This document shows positions 26,181 through 35,120 of a DNA stretch of 64,000 nucleotides, piece by piece. The first letter of the stretch is position 1; every line of letters starts with the position of its first letter. Source of the stretch: Sedimentibacter acidaminivorans (lineage in GTDB: Bacteria; Bacillota; Clostridia; Tissierellales; Sedimentibacteraceae). Location: contig NZ_JAGGKS010000010.1 in the NCBI RefSeq assembly GCF_017873955.1, positions 1-64,000 on the forward strand, in the 5' to 3' direction. The notes below the pieces were generated by a model. It was not told where the DNA came from, searched no databases, and saw only the letters and a program-made list of their open reading frames with translations. A program made the position numbers and the translations under genes.

Positions 26181-27173
26181 TTGAAAAAAATAGGTAAACA
26201 AACATATAACATAAAAGATGATGTGGTAATTAGAGATACTTTTACAGTTGTTGGAACTAAGGAAGGAGAAGGTCCTTTAAAAAATAATTTTGATTTAATT
26301 GTTGATGATTTATGGGGAGAGGATTCATGGGAAAAAAGTGAAAGGAAATTTCAAAAGACGGCCATAGAAACTTTGTTGAATAAAAATAGACTTCAAAAAG
26401 ACGATATTGACTTGTTAATTTCTGGTGATCTTTTAAATCAAATAGTATCCTCTTCTTTTGCAGCAAGAGATATTGGATTACCTTATATTGGTATATATGG
26501 CGCATGTTCAACAATGGCACTTAGCATGGGAGTTGGTTCTCTACTTATTGATGGAGGGTTTGCAAGCAATGTTATTTGTGCAACTTCAAGTCATTTCTGC
26601 AGTGCAGAAAAACAATATAGATTGCCATTAGAAATGGGTGGTCAAAGGCCCATGTCTTCTCAATGGACTGTAACAGGTTCTGGTGCAGTATGGCTTTCAA
26701 ATACAGGAAAGGGTCCTAAAATTAAAAATGTAACTTTTGGTAAAATATTAGATTTAGGTGTTACGGATGCAAATAATATGGGTGCTGCTATGGCTCCAGC
26801 TGCACATGATACTTTAAAACAAAATATGTTAGACACTAAAATAGATTATGATTTAATAGTTACAGGGGATTTGGGAATAGTTGGAAAAAGCATTGTAAAC
26901 AGAATGTTTCATGATGAAAACATGAGTATAGAAAAAAAATATGATGACTGTGGTACAATTATTTTTGATATTGAAAAGCAGGATGTGCATGCTGGAGGAA
27001 GTGGATGTGGTTGCTCAGCAGTTGTATTTGGTTCATTTTTATATAAAAAACTTTTAAATAAAGAAATAAAAAAACTTTTATTTACTTCAACAGGGGCGCT
27101 ACATTCTCCTACAGTTTCATTGCAAGGGGATAGTATACCAGGTATAGCGCATTGTATTGGTATTGAAGGTTAA
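26181..27173 (+). CDS. spoVAD: Stage V sporulation protein AD
   Basis: 330 residues of the thiolase/ketosynthase-like fold. GIYGACSTMA corresponds to the former active-site Cys region, and SSHFCSAEKQYR and HAGGSGCGCSA are SpoVAD blocks. SpoVAD binds dipicolinic acid at the inner spore membrane. The start is TTG, with AAAGGAAAG about ten bases upstream. It lies in the middle of the spoVAC-AD-AE group. Confidence 0.94.
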   Translation: MKKIGKQTYNIKDDVVIRDTFTVVGTKEGEGPLKNNFDLIVDDLWGEDSWEKSERKFQKTAIETLLNKNRLQKDDIDLLISGDLLNQIVSSSFAARDIGLPYIGIYGACSTMALSMGVGSLLIDGGFASNVICATSSHFCSAEKQYRLPLEMGGQRPMSSQWTVTGSGAVWLSNTGKGPKIKNVTFGKILDLGVTDANNMGAAMAPAAHDTLKQNMLDTKIDYDLIVTGDLGIVGKSIVNRMFHDENMSIEKKYDDCGTIIFDIEKQDVHAGGSGCGCSAVVFGSFLYKKLLNKEIKKLLFTSTGALHSPTVSLQGDSIPGIAHCIGIEG

Positions 27174-27183
27174 AGGAGTTAAT

Positions 27184-27537
27184 ATGAATTATGTGATGAG
27201 TTTTGTAATAGGTGGATTGTTTTGTGTAATTGGCCAAATAATAATGGATAAATTTAAGCTAAATGCAGCTTATATATTGGTTACATTTGTAGTTAGTGGA
27301 GTGTTTTTAAACTATTTTGGAATATATGATAAATTAGTAGAAATAGGGTATTCAGGAGCTACAGTACCATTGCCTGGGTTTGGAAATTCTTTAGCCAAGG
27401 GTGCAATTGAAGAAGCGTCCAAAAATGGTTTTATGGGTGCATTGAGCGGTGGAGTAATGAAAACAGCTCCTGGTGTGGCAGCAGCTCTTTTATTTGGTTA
27501 TATGGTGGCGATAATATTTAATCCTAAAAAGAAGTGA
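27184..27537 (+). CDS. spoVAE: Stage V sporulation protein AE
   Basis: 117 residues, mostly membrane. It begins MNYVMSFVIGGLFCVIGQ and contains GATVPLPGFGNSLAKGAIEEA, a block shared with SpoVAC, to which it is related. The ATG with AAAGGAG upstream is chosen over an in-frame start that would overlap spoVAD. It belongs to the dipicolinic acid channel complex. A strong terminator follows. Confidence 0.92.
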   Translation: MNYVMSFVIGGLFCVIGQIIMDKFKLNAAYILVTFVVSGVFLNYFGIYDKLVEIGYSGATVPLPGFGNSLAKGAIEEASKNGFMGALSGGVMKTAPGVAAALLFGYMVAIIFNPKKK

Positions 27538-27562
27538 TAAATATGAATATAATTACTAAATA

Positions 27563-27601
27563 AAAAAGAAATTGTTATTTTTAAATAATAATTTCTTTTT
27601 T
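27563..27601 (+). terminator. Terminator after spoVAE
   Basis: An 18-bp AT-rich stem with one G-U pair (27563-27580 with 27583-27600) ends in a run of T. It lies between spoVAE and the converging penicillin-binding protein gene. Confidence 0.8.
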
Positions 27602-27649
27602 ATTGTTCATTTTTAATTTAATGCAGTGTGACATTCCCATTGTGAAATT

Positions 27650-30600
27650 TTAATTTGTAATGGAATCTAAAATTGAGTCAATTACATCTGAGTCAACAGG
27701 ATCATCCGTTTCAATTATATTGTCTAAATTTTCAGGATTATTTGTGTCTGCGTCATTATCTTCATTTTCTTGATTGTTATCTTCGTCATTATCATTGTTA
27801 TCATTGTTATTATTGTTGTCATTGTTATTGTTATTTTCTGTATCTTTGTTATTTAACCACTGGTTATAATGCCATGGTGTGTGGTAAGTACATATTTGAG
27901 AAGGTAACTGGTATTGATAATCTAGAGGTACAATTCCGCTGGTTTGTAAATCCTCTACAGCTATTCCGTTTACAGCTTTTAATTTATTATCTTCATCAAA
28001 TTCCACTTGACCTACATACAATTGTTTTATTTCATCTAAAGAAAAAGTAAGTGAGTCTTCTAGTATTTGCTGATATAATTTTTTTGCTTGATATCTAGCA
28101 TCAAATCCAGCACCTTTACTATATGGGTATGCATCAATATCATAATCTCTTTTAATAAATACTCTTTCTTCTGTTAAATTACCTGGACAGTACTGTGATT
28201 TTAGCATATTTGAACTTGTGCATACAGAAGTCTTAATATGAATATCACATGTATCTGTAGGCTGAGTACCAGGAATAAAATATTCTGTTATTATTTGACT
28301 TCCACGTTGATCATGAGCGCATAAGTCAGTAGGAATTTTTCCAGATTGACTACATACCTGTACTGGAATTAAATTTTTATTTAATTCAAATTTTGCAGGA
28401 GGCAACCCTTCGTGTATAGGGGTCATAATGGCACTCCATAATCTTGCTGTATTACCACTATCACCAGTAAGCTTCATTTGAACATTATCATTACCAACCC
28501 ATATTCCACCTACATAGTATGGAGAAAATCCCATGTACCAAAAATCACCATTTGCTTGAGTTGTTCCTGTTTTCCCAGCTACTTCGATTCCTAGAGCTTC
28601 AGGAAGTTTTGCTTTATATGACAAACCTGGATTAACAGTAGTTCTTAATATATCTTTCATTAATGATGCAACTTCTGGACTAACAGCAACATGTGTTTCG
28701 GGTATATTTTCTAAGATTATTTCATTTTTGTTATTTACAACCTTTGTATATGCAATAGGTTCAATATAGACACCATCATTTGCAATAGCACCATAGGCAG
28801 CAGTCATTGCTAAAGGAGAAAATCCCTTTGTTAAACCACCTAATGCCAAAGATGCTAAATTAACATCATTATAGGCTGTATTCTCTTCAGGTGAAACAAA
28901 TGTGTCATTTTCAGGGTGTTCAGTATTAATCATTCCCAAAGCTTTAAGAGAATCCATAGCTGAATCAATACCTATTGTTTCAAGCATTGTAACGGCATTA
29001 GTATTAATTGATTGTTCAACTGATTTACGAAGGGTCGTTTTACCCCAATATTTAATATCTTTATATTCGTACCAGTTTTTTGGCCATCTATCTCCACCTT
29101 TGTTATACCTTGGTAGGTCATCTAAAATGTAAGCAGCTGAATATCCTAGATTTAAAGCAGGAAGATATACAGATAATGGCTTTATAGTTGAACCTGGTTG
29201 TCTTGCTGCATCAACGGCCCTGTTAAAGGTTTTGCTTCCTTCAATATCTCTGCCACCTATCATAGCTTTAATTTTACCTGTTTTGTAATCCATAATTACT
29301 GTTGAAGATTGTGGCTGAACTGTTCCGTTTTCTTGATAGAAGAAATAGCCTTCAGGTATTTTCAAGATATTGTCAGTTCCTATCACAAACATTTCTGGAT
29401 TTTTTTTAACATAATTACTAAGTATCTTTATACTTCCTTTGGTACCCTTTTGTTCAATAACTTCATAGTTATCGCCAATATTTAGACCACCTATCCTATG
29501 AGAAACAAAATTTAGCTTATCATCAATTGTATAACAATCAACAAGGTCTATTGTTGTTGAGTATATATTAAGTTTTTTAGAATTAATAATTATATTTTTG
29601 TTTTCATCATAACTGTATTCATCAGGATTAAGGTAAAAATTATTATCTTCATCTAAAATATTGTTCTTATCATAATAAATAAGTTGACCATTTTCATCTA
29701 ATATATTTAATGCTGAATCAAGACATCCAGAGGATGAACCTCCTGACCATTTAAAATATTTCCAGTTTTGTGAAATTGGTTTATCACCAGTTGGCTCTAA
29801 CCCAAGAAACAGTTTAGCAAAATTATCATAAGATGATTCAAGAGTTTTTTGCATATTAATATCTATGGTAGTTGTAATTGATAGACCACCTTGATATACA
29901 TACTTTTCAGCATCTTCATAGCTCATATCTTGTGTTATCATTAAATCTTCAATTACCTTTTCTTTTACATAATCCATAGGAGTAGAAGAAATACCTTCTA
30001 TTTTTGTTTGACCAGGATTTAATGCAATATGCATATCTTCATTTATCGCAGAATCATATTCACTTTGAGATATTAAGCCAAGTTCTAACATTCTATTTAA
30101 TACTACATGTTGTCTATCAATTGCATCTTGATTATAAACACATGCATATTGAACAGAACCAATAAAAACATATCCCACGATATCCTCTTCTGGCAAACCT
30201 TCAGTATCTTCTAAATCATATCTGTTAAATGGTGCATATTTAACTGTGCTTTTTGCAGCTCCTGCCAATAATGCAGCTTCCGCTAAAGTTAATTCACTTA
30301 CATCTTTAGAAAAATATGCATAAGAAGCAGTTTGAACTCCATATGTACTTTGACCAAGTGGGATAGTATTTAAGTAATTTTCTAGTATTTGGTCTTTAGA
30401 GAGTTTTCTCTCTAACATAACAGCTAGATACATTTCCTTTATTTTACGTTCCCATAATTTTTCATTAGTGAAATATAAATTTTTAATTAACTGTTGAGTT
30501 ATAGTGCTTGCACCTTGTGCTTTAGCATCACCCACTTTAATATTATGTAGAAGCGAACCAAAAATACGTCTTATATCTATACCGGGATGATCTATAAATC

Positions 30601-30967
30601 TATGATCTTCAATTGCAATAAAAGCATTTTGTAGATTTAAAGGTATATTTTTTAGTTCAACAATTTCCCTATTTTCATTAGGATCATGAATTTGTTCAAT
30701 AATAGTTCCGTTCTCATCTAAAATAACAGAACTCTCCGTTAGATTTGAAAGCAAATTAGTTGTATCAATTTCAGGTGCACTTTTAATAATGCCGAATATC
30801 ATTCCAGCAATGGCACCTCCACCAATTATTATAGCTACTAATATAACTAATAATACACTTCTAAATATTATTTTTCTTCTTCTTTTATTTTTTTTCTTTT
30901 TAGATTTTTCACCATTTGATTTTTTACCATTTGGATTTTCTATATTATTATTATTTTCTTTTGACAT
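27650..30967 (-). CDS. Class A penicillin-binding protein (PBP1A type) with Asn/Asp-rich tail
   Basis: 1105 residues from the ATG behind GGAGG. Order: a Lys/Arg-rich cytoplasmic tail, one membrane helix (about 37-60), a GT51 glycosyltransferase domain with EDHRFIDHPGID and GASTITQQLIKN, an inserted OB-like region of roughly 150 residues, and a transpeptidase domain with the active serine in GSTIKP, then SINTNA and KTGTTQANGDFW. A C-terminal extension ends in about 60 residues of Asn, Asp and Glu. It polymerises and cross-links peptidoglycan outside the membrane. At 1105 residues it is longer than the typical 720-900; the extra length is the insertion and the tail. Confidence 0.93.
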   Translation of the reverse strand: MSKENNNNIENPNGKKSNGEKSKKKKNKRRRKIIFRSVLLVILVAIIIGGGAIAGMIFGIIKSAPEIDTTNLLSNLTESSVILDENGTIIEQIHDPNENREIVELKNIPLNLQNAFIAIEDHRFIDHPGIDIRRIFGSLLHNIKVGDAKAQGASTITQQLIKNLYFTNEKLWERKIKEMYLAVMLERKLSKDQILENYLNTIPLGQSTYGVQTASYAYFSKDVSELTLAEAALLAGAAKSTVKYAPFNRYDLEDTEGLPEEDIVGYVFIGSVQYACVYNQDAIDRQHVVLNRMLELGLISQSEYDSAINEDMHIALNPGQTKIEGISSTPMDYVKEKVIEDLMITQDMSYEDAEKYVYQGGLSITTTIDINMQKTLESSYDNFAKLFLGLEPTGDKPISQNWKYFKWSGGSSSGCLDSALNILDENGQLIYYDKNNILDEDNNFYLNPDEYSYDENKNIIINSKKLNIYSTTIDLVDCYTIDDKLNFVSHRIGGLNIGDNYEVIEQKGTKGSIKILSNYVKKNPEMFVIGTDNILKIPEGYFFYQENGTVQPQSSTVIMDYKTGKIKAMIGGRDIEGSKTFNRAVDAARQPGSTIKPLSVYLPALNLGYSAAYILDDLPRYNKGGDRWPKNWYEYKDIKYWGKTTLRKSVEQSINTNAVTMLETIGIDSAMDSLKALGMINTEHPENDTFVSPEENTAYNDVNLASLALGGLTKGFSPLAMTAAYGAIANDGVYIEPIAYTKVVNNKNEIILENIPETHVAVSPEVASLMKDILRTTVNPGLSYKAKLPEALGIEVAGKTGTTQANGDFWYMGFSPYYVGGIWVGNDNVQMKLTGDSGNTARLWSAIMTPIHEGLPPAKFELNKNLIPVQVCSQSGKIPTDLCAHDQRGSQIITEYFIPGTQPTDTCDIHIKTSVCTSSNMLKSQYCPGNLTEERVFIKRDYDIDAYPYSKGAGFDARYQAKKLYQQILEDSLTFSLDEIKQLYVGQVEFDEDNKLKAVNGIAVEDLQTSGIVPLDYQYQLPSQICTYHTPWHYNQWLNNKDTENNNNNDNNNNNDNNDNDEDNNQENEDNDADTNNPENLDNIIETDDPVDSDVIDSILDSITN

Positions 30968-31081
30968 TTCAACCTCCGTAAAAATTACCATATTAGTATA
31001 CCACAAAATATATTAATATTGTCAAAATTTTTAATTTCTTTCATATTATATAATAGAACAAAAAAGGAGGGAATGCAATAG

Positions 31082-31711
31082 TTGAAAAATTATAAGAGGA
31101 GAAACATGCATATTATTATCCTTTTTTTAGTAATTTTATTATTAATTTCATATTATTACATAGAAAAAAGCATAAGACCAACATTAGTATCCATATGTGA
31201 AGTAAAGGCTAAAGTCATTGCAACTGAAATAATTAATGCTACGGTTAGAGAGGAATTAAAAAATGATGTTTTAAAAGAACAAATATTAATACCAACTTTT
31301 GACAATGATGGCAAAATCAATATGATTAGAACTGATGCATTGGCAATGAATACAGTATCTTCCAATATAGCAAGTAAAGTTCAGAGTAAAATTGAATCAC
31401 TTGCTAATCAAGAATTTTCAATTCCTTTAGGGTCTGCACTTGATAGTCAACTTCTTTCAAATACTGGACCGATGCTTAAATTTACTATATTACATCAAGG
31501 AAGTGTTATAGTTGATTTTGTGACAGAATTTGACGAATCGGGAATAAATCAAACAAGATATAAGATTTATATTACTGTTACAGTAGATATGAGAATTATA
31601 AGCCCTGTAACTACGAGCAGTGTAACTGTAAATAACAATGTATTAATAGCCGAAATTGTAATAGTTGGAGAGGTACCTGAATCATATATGAAATTTCCGT
31701 TGAAGGAGTGA
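31082..31711 (+). CDS. yunB: Sporulation protein YunB
   Basis: 209 residues, TTG start with AAAGGAGGG 11 bases upstream. One membrane helix covers residues 10-27. The rest matches YunB: VKAKVIATEIINATVREE, then a VSSNIASKVQ stretch and IPLGSALDSQLLSNTGP. In Bacillus yunB is made in the mother cell under sigma E and is needed for full sporulation; its biochemical role is not established. It is divergent from the penicillin-binding protein gene. Confidence 0.88.
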   Translation: MKNYKRRNMHIIILFLVILLLISYYYIEKSIRPTLVSICEVKAKVIATEIINATVREELKNDVLKEQILIPTFDNDGKINMIRTDALAMNTVSSNIASKVQSKIESLANQEFSIPLGSALDSQLLSNTGPMLKFTILHQGSVIVDFVTEFDESGINQTRYKIYITVTVDMRIISPVTTSSVTVNNNVLIAEIVIVGEVPESYMKFPLKE

Positions 31712-31776
31712 TAACAAAAGTACTTTCTAAACAAATAGAACAGAATATATAGAGTTAAAGAAATATTATTATAATT

Positions 31777-31822
31777 GATACAAAAAACAGGATAAACTTC
31801 GTTTTGTCCTGTTTTTTGTATC
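31777..31822 (+). terminator. Terminator after yunB
   Basis: An almost perfect stem of about 20 bp pairs GATACAAAAAACAGGAT with its complement around a short TTC loop. The right arm ends in TTTTTTGTATC. Confidence 0.8.
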
Positions 31823-31876
31823 AAATTGTGTACAAATGTATATTATGAAGTAGCGAAAATTTGAGGATGTGAAAAC

Positions 31877-32635
31877 ATGCATGTTCTACAATTCAATCCT
31901 ATTGAAGTTGAGAGCTTCATAAAGGGTTGTGATAATGTGAATAGAAATTGTATTTTGGTTGGTAAATGTAGGTGTAATTCTTATTATTTATCAAACTTAA
32001 TTTTTAAACCTATATTAATAAATGATAATGAAATTATTGTAAATGCTGTATTGAAAATGCATTGTAAAAATGCTTGTAGCTCATACGATTGTATTAATAT
32101 ATGCATAAACAATGATGATATAAATGAAGATGTATATGGTAAGGGTGATTATGAATGGGATGTAACAAATTTAGTAACAAGTTGCAATAACCATAATTTA
32201 AATTTATTTATATATCCTAAAATGTGGATAAGCCACTGCAGTATAAAAGAATTTGAAGCTATAGATTATAAAAAAATGCCTGTATTAGAGATAATTGTAG
32301 ATAATAAATTACCGAATCCTGACCACAATATAGTTAATTTTGTTACTGATTATACAGCAACTCGCAATTTAAGATATACTGAATGGATAGATTGTAGTTT
32401 GTTGAATAAATATTACTATTTCATCAAAAATTCAGGAGATAGCGATATAGTTGTTTCTATTGAAATAAGTCCTGATAAGAATTTAGTGTTCCAAGACTCG
32501 GAAGAATTAATTATAAAAGCAAAAGAAGTAAGTTATTTGCAACCTATGAGGGAAAGTCAGTTTGTAAGACTCTCATATAAAAATTTATCAAATAGCTGTA
32601 GTTTAATAAAAGTGTGGCTACAAGGGAAAAAATAG
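31877..32635 (+). CDS. DNRLRE-like / DUF6385-like surface protein
   Basis: 252 residues, ATG with GAGGATG upstream. The N-terminal half looks like a DNRLRE-type beta domain: hydrophobic strands YLSNLIFKP, then a WDVTNLVTSC block. The C-terminal part (about residues 160-250) aligns with the end of the next gene's product: YYYFIKNSG here against YNWFIKNNG there, followed by alternating strands of equal spacing. That shared end fits DUF6385. The protein is unusually Cys-rich (about ten) and lacks a signal peptide. By its neighbours (yunB and a repeat protein) a spore coat or exosporium role is possible; this is inference. Confidence 0.65.
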   Translation: MHVLQFNPIEVESFIKGCDNVNRNCILVGKCRCNSYYLSNLIFKPILINDNEIIVNAVLKMHCKNACSSYDCINICINNDDINEDVYGKGDYEWDVTNLVTSCNNHNLNLFIYPKMWISHCSIKEFEAIDYKKMPVLEIIVDNKLPNPDHNIVNFVTDYTATRNLRYTEWIDCSLLNKYYYFIKNSGDSDIVVSIEISPDKNLVFQDSEELIIKAKEVSYLQPMRESQFVRLSYKNLSNSCSLIKVWLQGKK

Positions 32636-32714
32636 AAAAGGTATTATCACTATTGGGATAAGCACATATACTATAAAGGGGATAACCCCTAATATAAAAA
32701 TGGAGTGAATCAAT

Positions 32715-33650
32715 ATGCCAGGAATGCCAATATTCCAAGATACGCCGTCCCAATTAAAGGGTCAAATATATGTTTTAAATAGTACTACAAGTGCTGTAGA
32801 ACCTTTGAAAGTAGATACTACAGGAAATCTCAATGTAGCTGGTACAGTAGGATTAGCAACAGGTGCAGAAGTAGGATTAACAACAGGAACAACAGTAGGA
32901 TTAGATGCAGGAACAACTGTAGGTCTAGCAGCAGGAACAGAAGAAATAGGTACTGTAGGATTAGCAACAGGAACAACTGTAGGGTTAACAGCAGGAACAG
33001 AAGAAATAGGTACCGTAGGGTTAGCAACAGGAACAACAGTAGGATTAGCAGCAGGAACAGAAGAAATAGGTACTGTAGGGTTAGCAACAGGAACAACTGT
33101 AGGTCTAGCAGCAGGAACGGAAGAAATAGGTACTGTAGGATTAGCGACAGGAACAACTGTAGGATTAGCAGCAGGAACAGAAGAAATAGGTACCGTAGGG
33201 TTAGCAGCAGGAACAGAAGAAATAGGTACTGTAGGATTAGCAACAGGAACAACGGTAGGGTTAGCAGAAGGAACAAATATAATAGGTTCGGTTAGAAATG
33301 ATCTTGTATTTACTAGTGCAGACTCTTTTGGGGGAGCTACAATATTAACACCGAAATCAATAGGTGCTACAAGTACTGTAAATTCTGATACAAAAGATAT
33401 ATCAAAAGAAACTTCATATAACTGGTTTATAAAAAATAATGGAACTGCAGCTAATCAGAATATATCATTAAAAGTATATTTGAGTGCTAATCAAACAGAT
33501 TGGGTAGAAGATACTGGAACTAGTATAACAGTCGCATTTGGTACTTCTAAAATGATCACTGTTAATAACTTCTTGCAATATACCAGATTTGTAATTACTG
33601 GTGGAGTAGCTGAAACTACAGTAGTTTCTTGTTACCAATCTCAACACTAG
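32715..33650 (+). CDS. VGL-repeat protein with DUF6385-like C terminus (putative spore-surface protein)
   Basis: 311 residues, ATG with GGAGTGA upstream. Residues 1-44 form a unique N terminus with GQIYVLNSTTSAVEPLKVD. Residues 45-192 are tandem repeats: 8-residue units of type VGLATGTT alternate with 12-residue units VGLAAGTEEIGT, so the full period is 20 residues. Residues 193-311 form a globular end with NWFIKNNG and VVSCYQ, related to the end of the previous gene. There is no signal peptide or membrane segment. Spore-surface proteins of clostridia often join repeats to such domains, but I cannot prove the location. It is followed by a terminator. Confidence 0.7.
   Translation: MPGMPIFQDTPSQLKGQIYVLNSTTSAVEPLKVDTTGNLNVAGTVGLATGAEVGLTTGTTVGLDAGTTVGLAAGTEEIGTVGLATGTTVGLTAGTEEIGTVGLATGTTVGLAAGTEEIGTVGLATGTTVGLAAGTEEIGTVGLATGTTVGLAAGTEEIGTVGLAAGTEEIGTVGLATGTTVGLAEGTNIIGSVRNDLVFTSADSFGGATILTPKSIGATSTVNSDTKDISKETSYNWFIKNNGTAANQNISLKVYLSANQTDWVEDTGTSITVAFGTSKMITVNNFLQYTRFVITGGVAETTVVSCYQSQH
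32847..33290 (+). repeat. In-frame 60-bp tandem repeat array
   Basis: Four full 60-bp units run in a row (codons 81-160), preceded by three 24-bp units plus one 36-bp unit and followed by an extra 36-bp unit and a last diverged 60-bp unit. Copies differ at only a few, mostly third-position, bases (GGATTAGCA, GGGTTAGCA, GGTCTAGCA). Such near-identity favours length change by slippage or recombination. Confidence 0.9.
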
Positions 33651-33661
33651 TATTTTAAGCG

Positions 33662-33691
33662 AAACGGAACTAATTAATTTTAGTTCTGTTT
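33662..33691 (+). terminator. Terminator after the repeat-protein gene
   Basis: AAACGGAACTAA pairs with TTAGTTCTGTTT through one wobble around a six-base AT loop, ten bases after the stop. The rest of the 200-base gap to hflX holds nothing else I can name. Confidence 0.7.
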
Positions 33692-33847
33692 AGTTTGTTA
33701 TGTAAACAATAATAGTATCCTAGAATTTCATAAAAACTCATGAAACATAAGACAATTGTATAATTTAAGCTGTACAGATACATAATAAATATGATAAAAT
33801 ACGGCAGTAGGGTTTAAAGAATACATGTATGTATTTATGGAGGAAAA

Positions 33848-35119
33848 ATGGACGATAAAGAAAGATGTTTATTAGTAGCAGTTCAATTATCAAGTGATAA
33901 AGATGAATATGATATTGAAGAACTTGAACAACTTGTAGAAGCAGCTGATGGAGTAGCTATATCTAGCATAACTCAAAACAAACATGGAATAGATAATAGA
34001 TTTTATGTAGGTAAAGGTAAAGTTGATGAAATAGCAGCATATGTCAAAGAATTAGAAATAGATACGGTCATATTTAATGATGAATTAAGTGGATCTCAAA
34101 TTAGAAATATAGAAGAAGTTGTGGATGTAAAAGTAATAGATAGGACAAATCTGATTCTTGATATATTTGCAAAGAGAGCTCTTACAAAAGAAGGTCAATT
34201 ACAAGTTGAATTGGCTCAGCTTAAATATAGTTTGCCAAGATTAATAGGTCTTAACAAAAGTTTGTCAAGACAAGGTGGCGGCATTGGAAGCAAAGGTCCC
34301 GGGGAGAAAAAGCTAGAAACAGACAGAAGGCGAATAAAAGAAAAAATAGATGATATACAAAGTCAATTGAACGATCTAAGCAAAGTTAGAGATACAAAGA
34401 GAAAGAAGAGAATGAAAGATGAAGTACCTATTATATCTATTGTAGGATATACTAATGCTGGTAAATCCACACTGTTAAATGCATTGATTGAGGACCAATT
34501 TAGCGATGAGGAATTTGAAAGTAAAAAAGTATTTTCCCACGATATGCTTTTTGCAACTCTTGATACCGAGTTGAGAAGAGTAAGACTTCCTGGAGGGAGA
34601 AAGGTTGTATTTTCTGATACAGTTGGGTTTATTAAAAAACTTCCTACTCAAATAGTAGAAGCATTTAAAGGAACACTAGAAGAAGTAAAATATGCTGATA
34701 TAATTATACATTTAATAGATATAAATGATGAAAATTTGCAGGTTCATAAAGAAACTACTACAAAATTGATTGAAAAAATAACCAATAGAGAAATACCTGT
34801 AATAACAGTTTATAATAAAGTTGATAAAATTCTTAATGGGAATATTACTACTATTCCTTCAAATGATATAATATATATTTCTGCAACTAATAGGTATAAT
34901 ATTGATAAATTATTAGATTATATAGATTACAAGCTGAATGGAAGTAGAATTAAATTAAGACTTAAGATTCCTAATAGTGATTTAAAAACTTATTATGCTC
35001 TATATGAAAATCGAGAAACAGATAATGTAGAATATGATTCGGATGGTATTATATTTGATGCTATATTATATGAAAATGAGATAAATATATACAAAAAATA
35101 TATAAAGGAAATTTATTGA
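33848..35119 (+). CDS. hflX: Ribosome-associated GTPase HflX
   Basis: 423 residues, full length. The N-terminal HflX domain (about 1-180) has DNRFYVGKGKVDEI and GGIGSKGPGEKKLETDRR. The GTPase domain shows GYTNAGKST, DTVGFI and NKVD. HflX splits stalled or heat-damaged ribosomes. GGAGG lies six bases before the ATG. The next gene starts two bases after the stop, which suggests a shared transcript. Confidence 0.94.
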   Translation: MDDKERCLLVAVQLSSDKDEYDIEELEQLVEAADGVAISSITQNKHGIDNRFYVGKGKVDEIAAYVKELEIDTVIFNDELSGSQIRNIEEVVDVKVIDRTNLILDIFAKRALTKEGQLQVELAQLKYSLPRLIGLNKSLSRQGGGIGSKGPGEKKLETDRRRIKEKIDDIQSQLNDLSKVRDTKRKKRMKDEVPIISIVGYTNAGKSTLLNALIEDQFSDEEFESKKVFSHDMLFATLDTELRRVRLPGGRKVVFSDTVGFIKKLPTQIVEAFKGTLEEVKYADIIIHLIDINDENLQVHKETTTKLIEKITNREIPVITVYNKVDKILNGNITTIPSNDIIYISATNRYNIDKLLDYIDYKLNGSRIKLRLKIPNSDLKTYYALYENRETDNVEYDSDGIIFDAILYENEINIYKKYIKEIY

Positions 35120-35120
35120 T

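Noticed and set aside
32830-33276. Leu/Phe-rich minus-strand frame of 148 codons
   Set aside because: It is the antisense shadow of the VGL repeat array; its regularity comes entirely from the repeat.
32847-33290. CRISPR-like array
   Set aside because: The repeats are coding, adjoin each other without unique spacers, keep one frame, and no cas genes are present.
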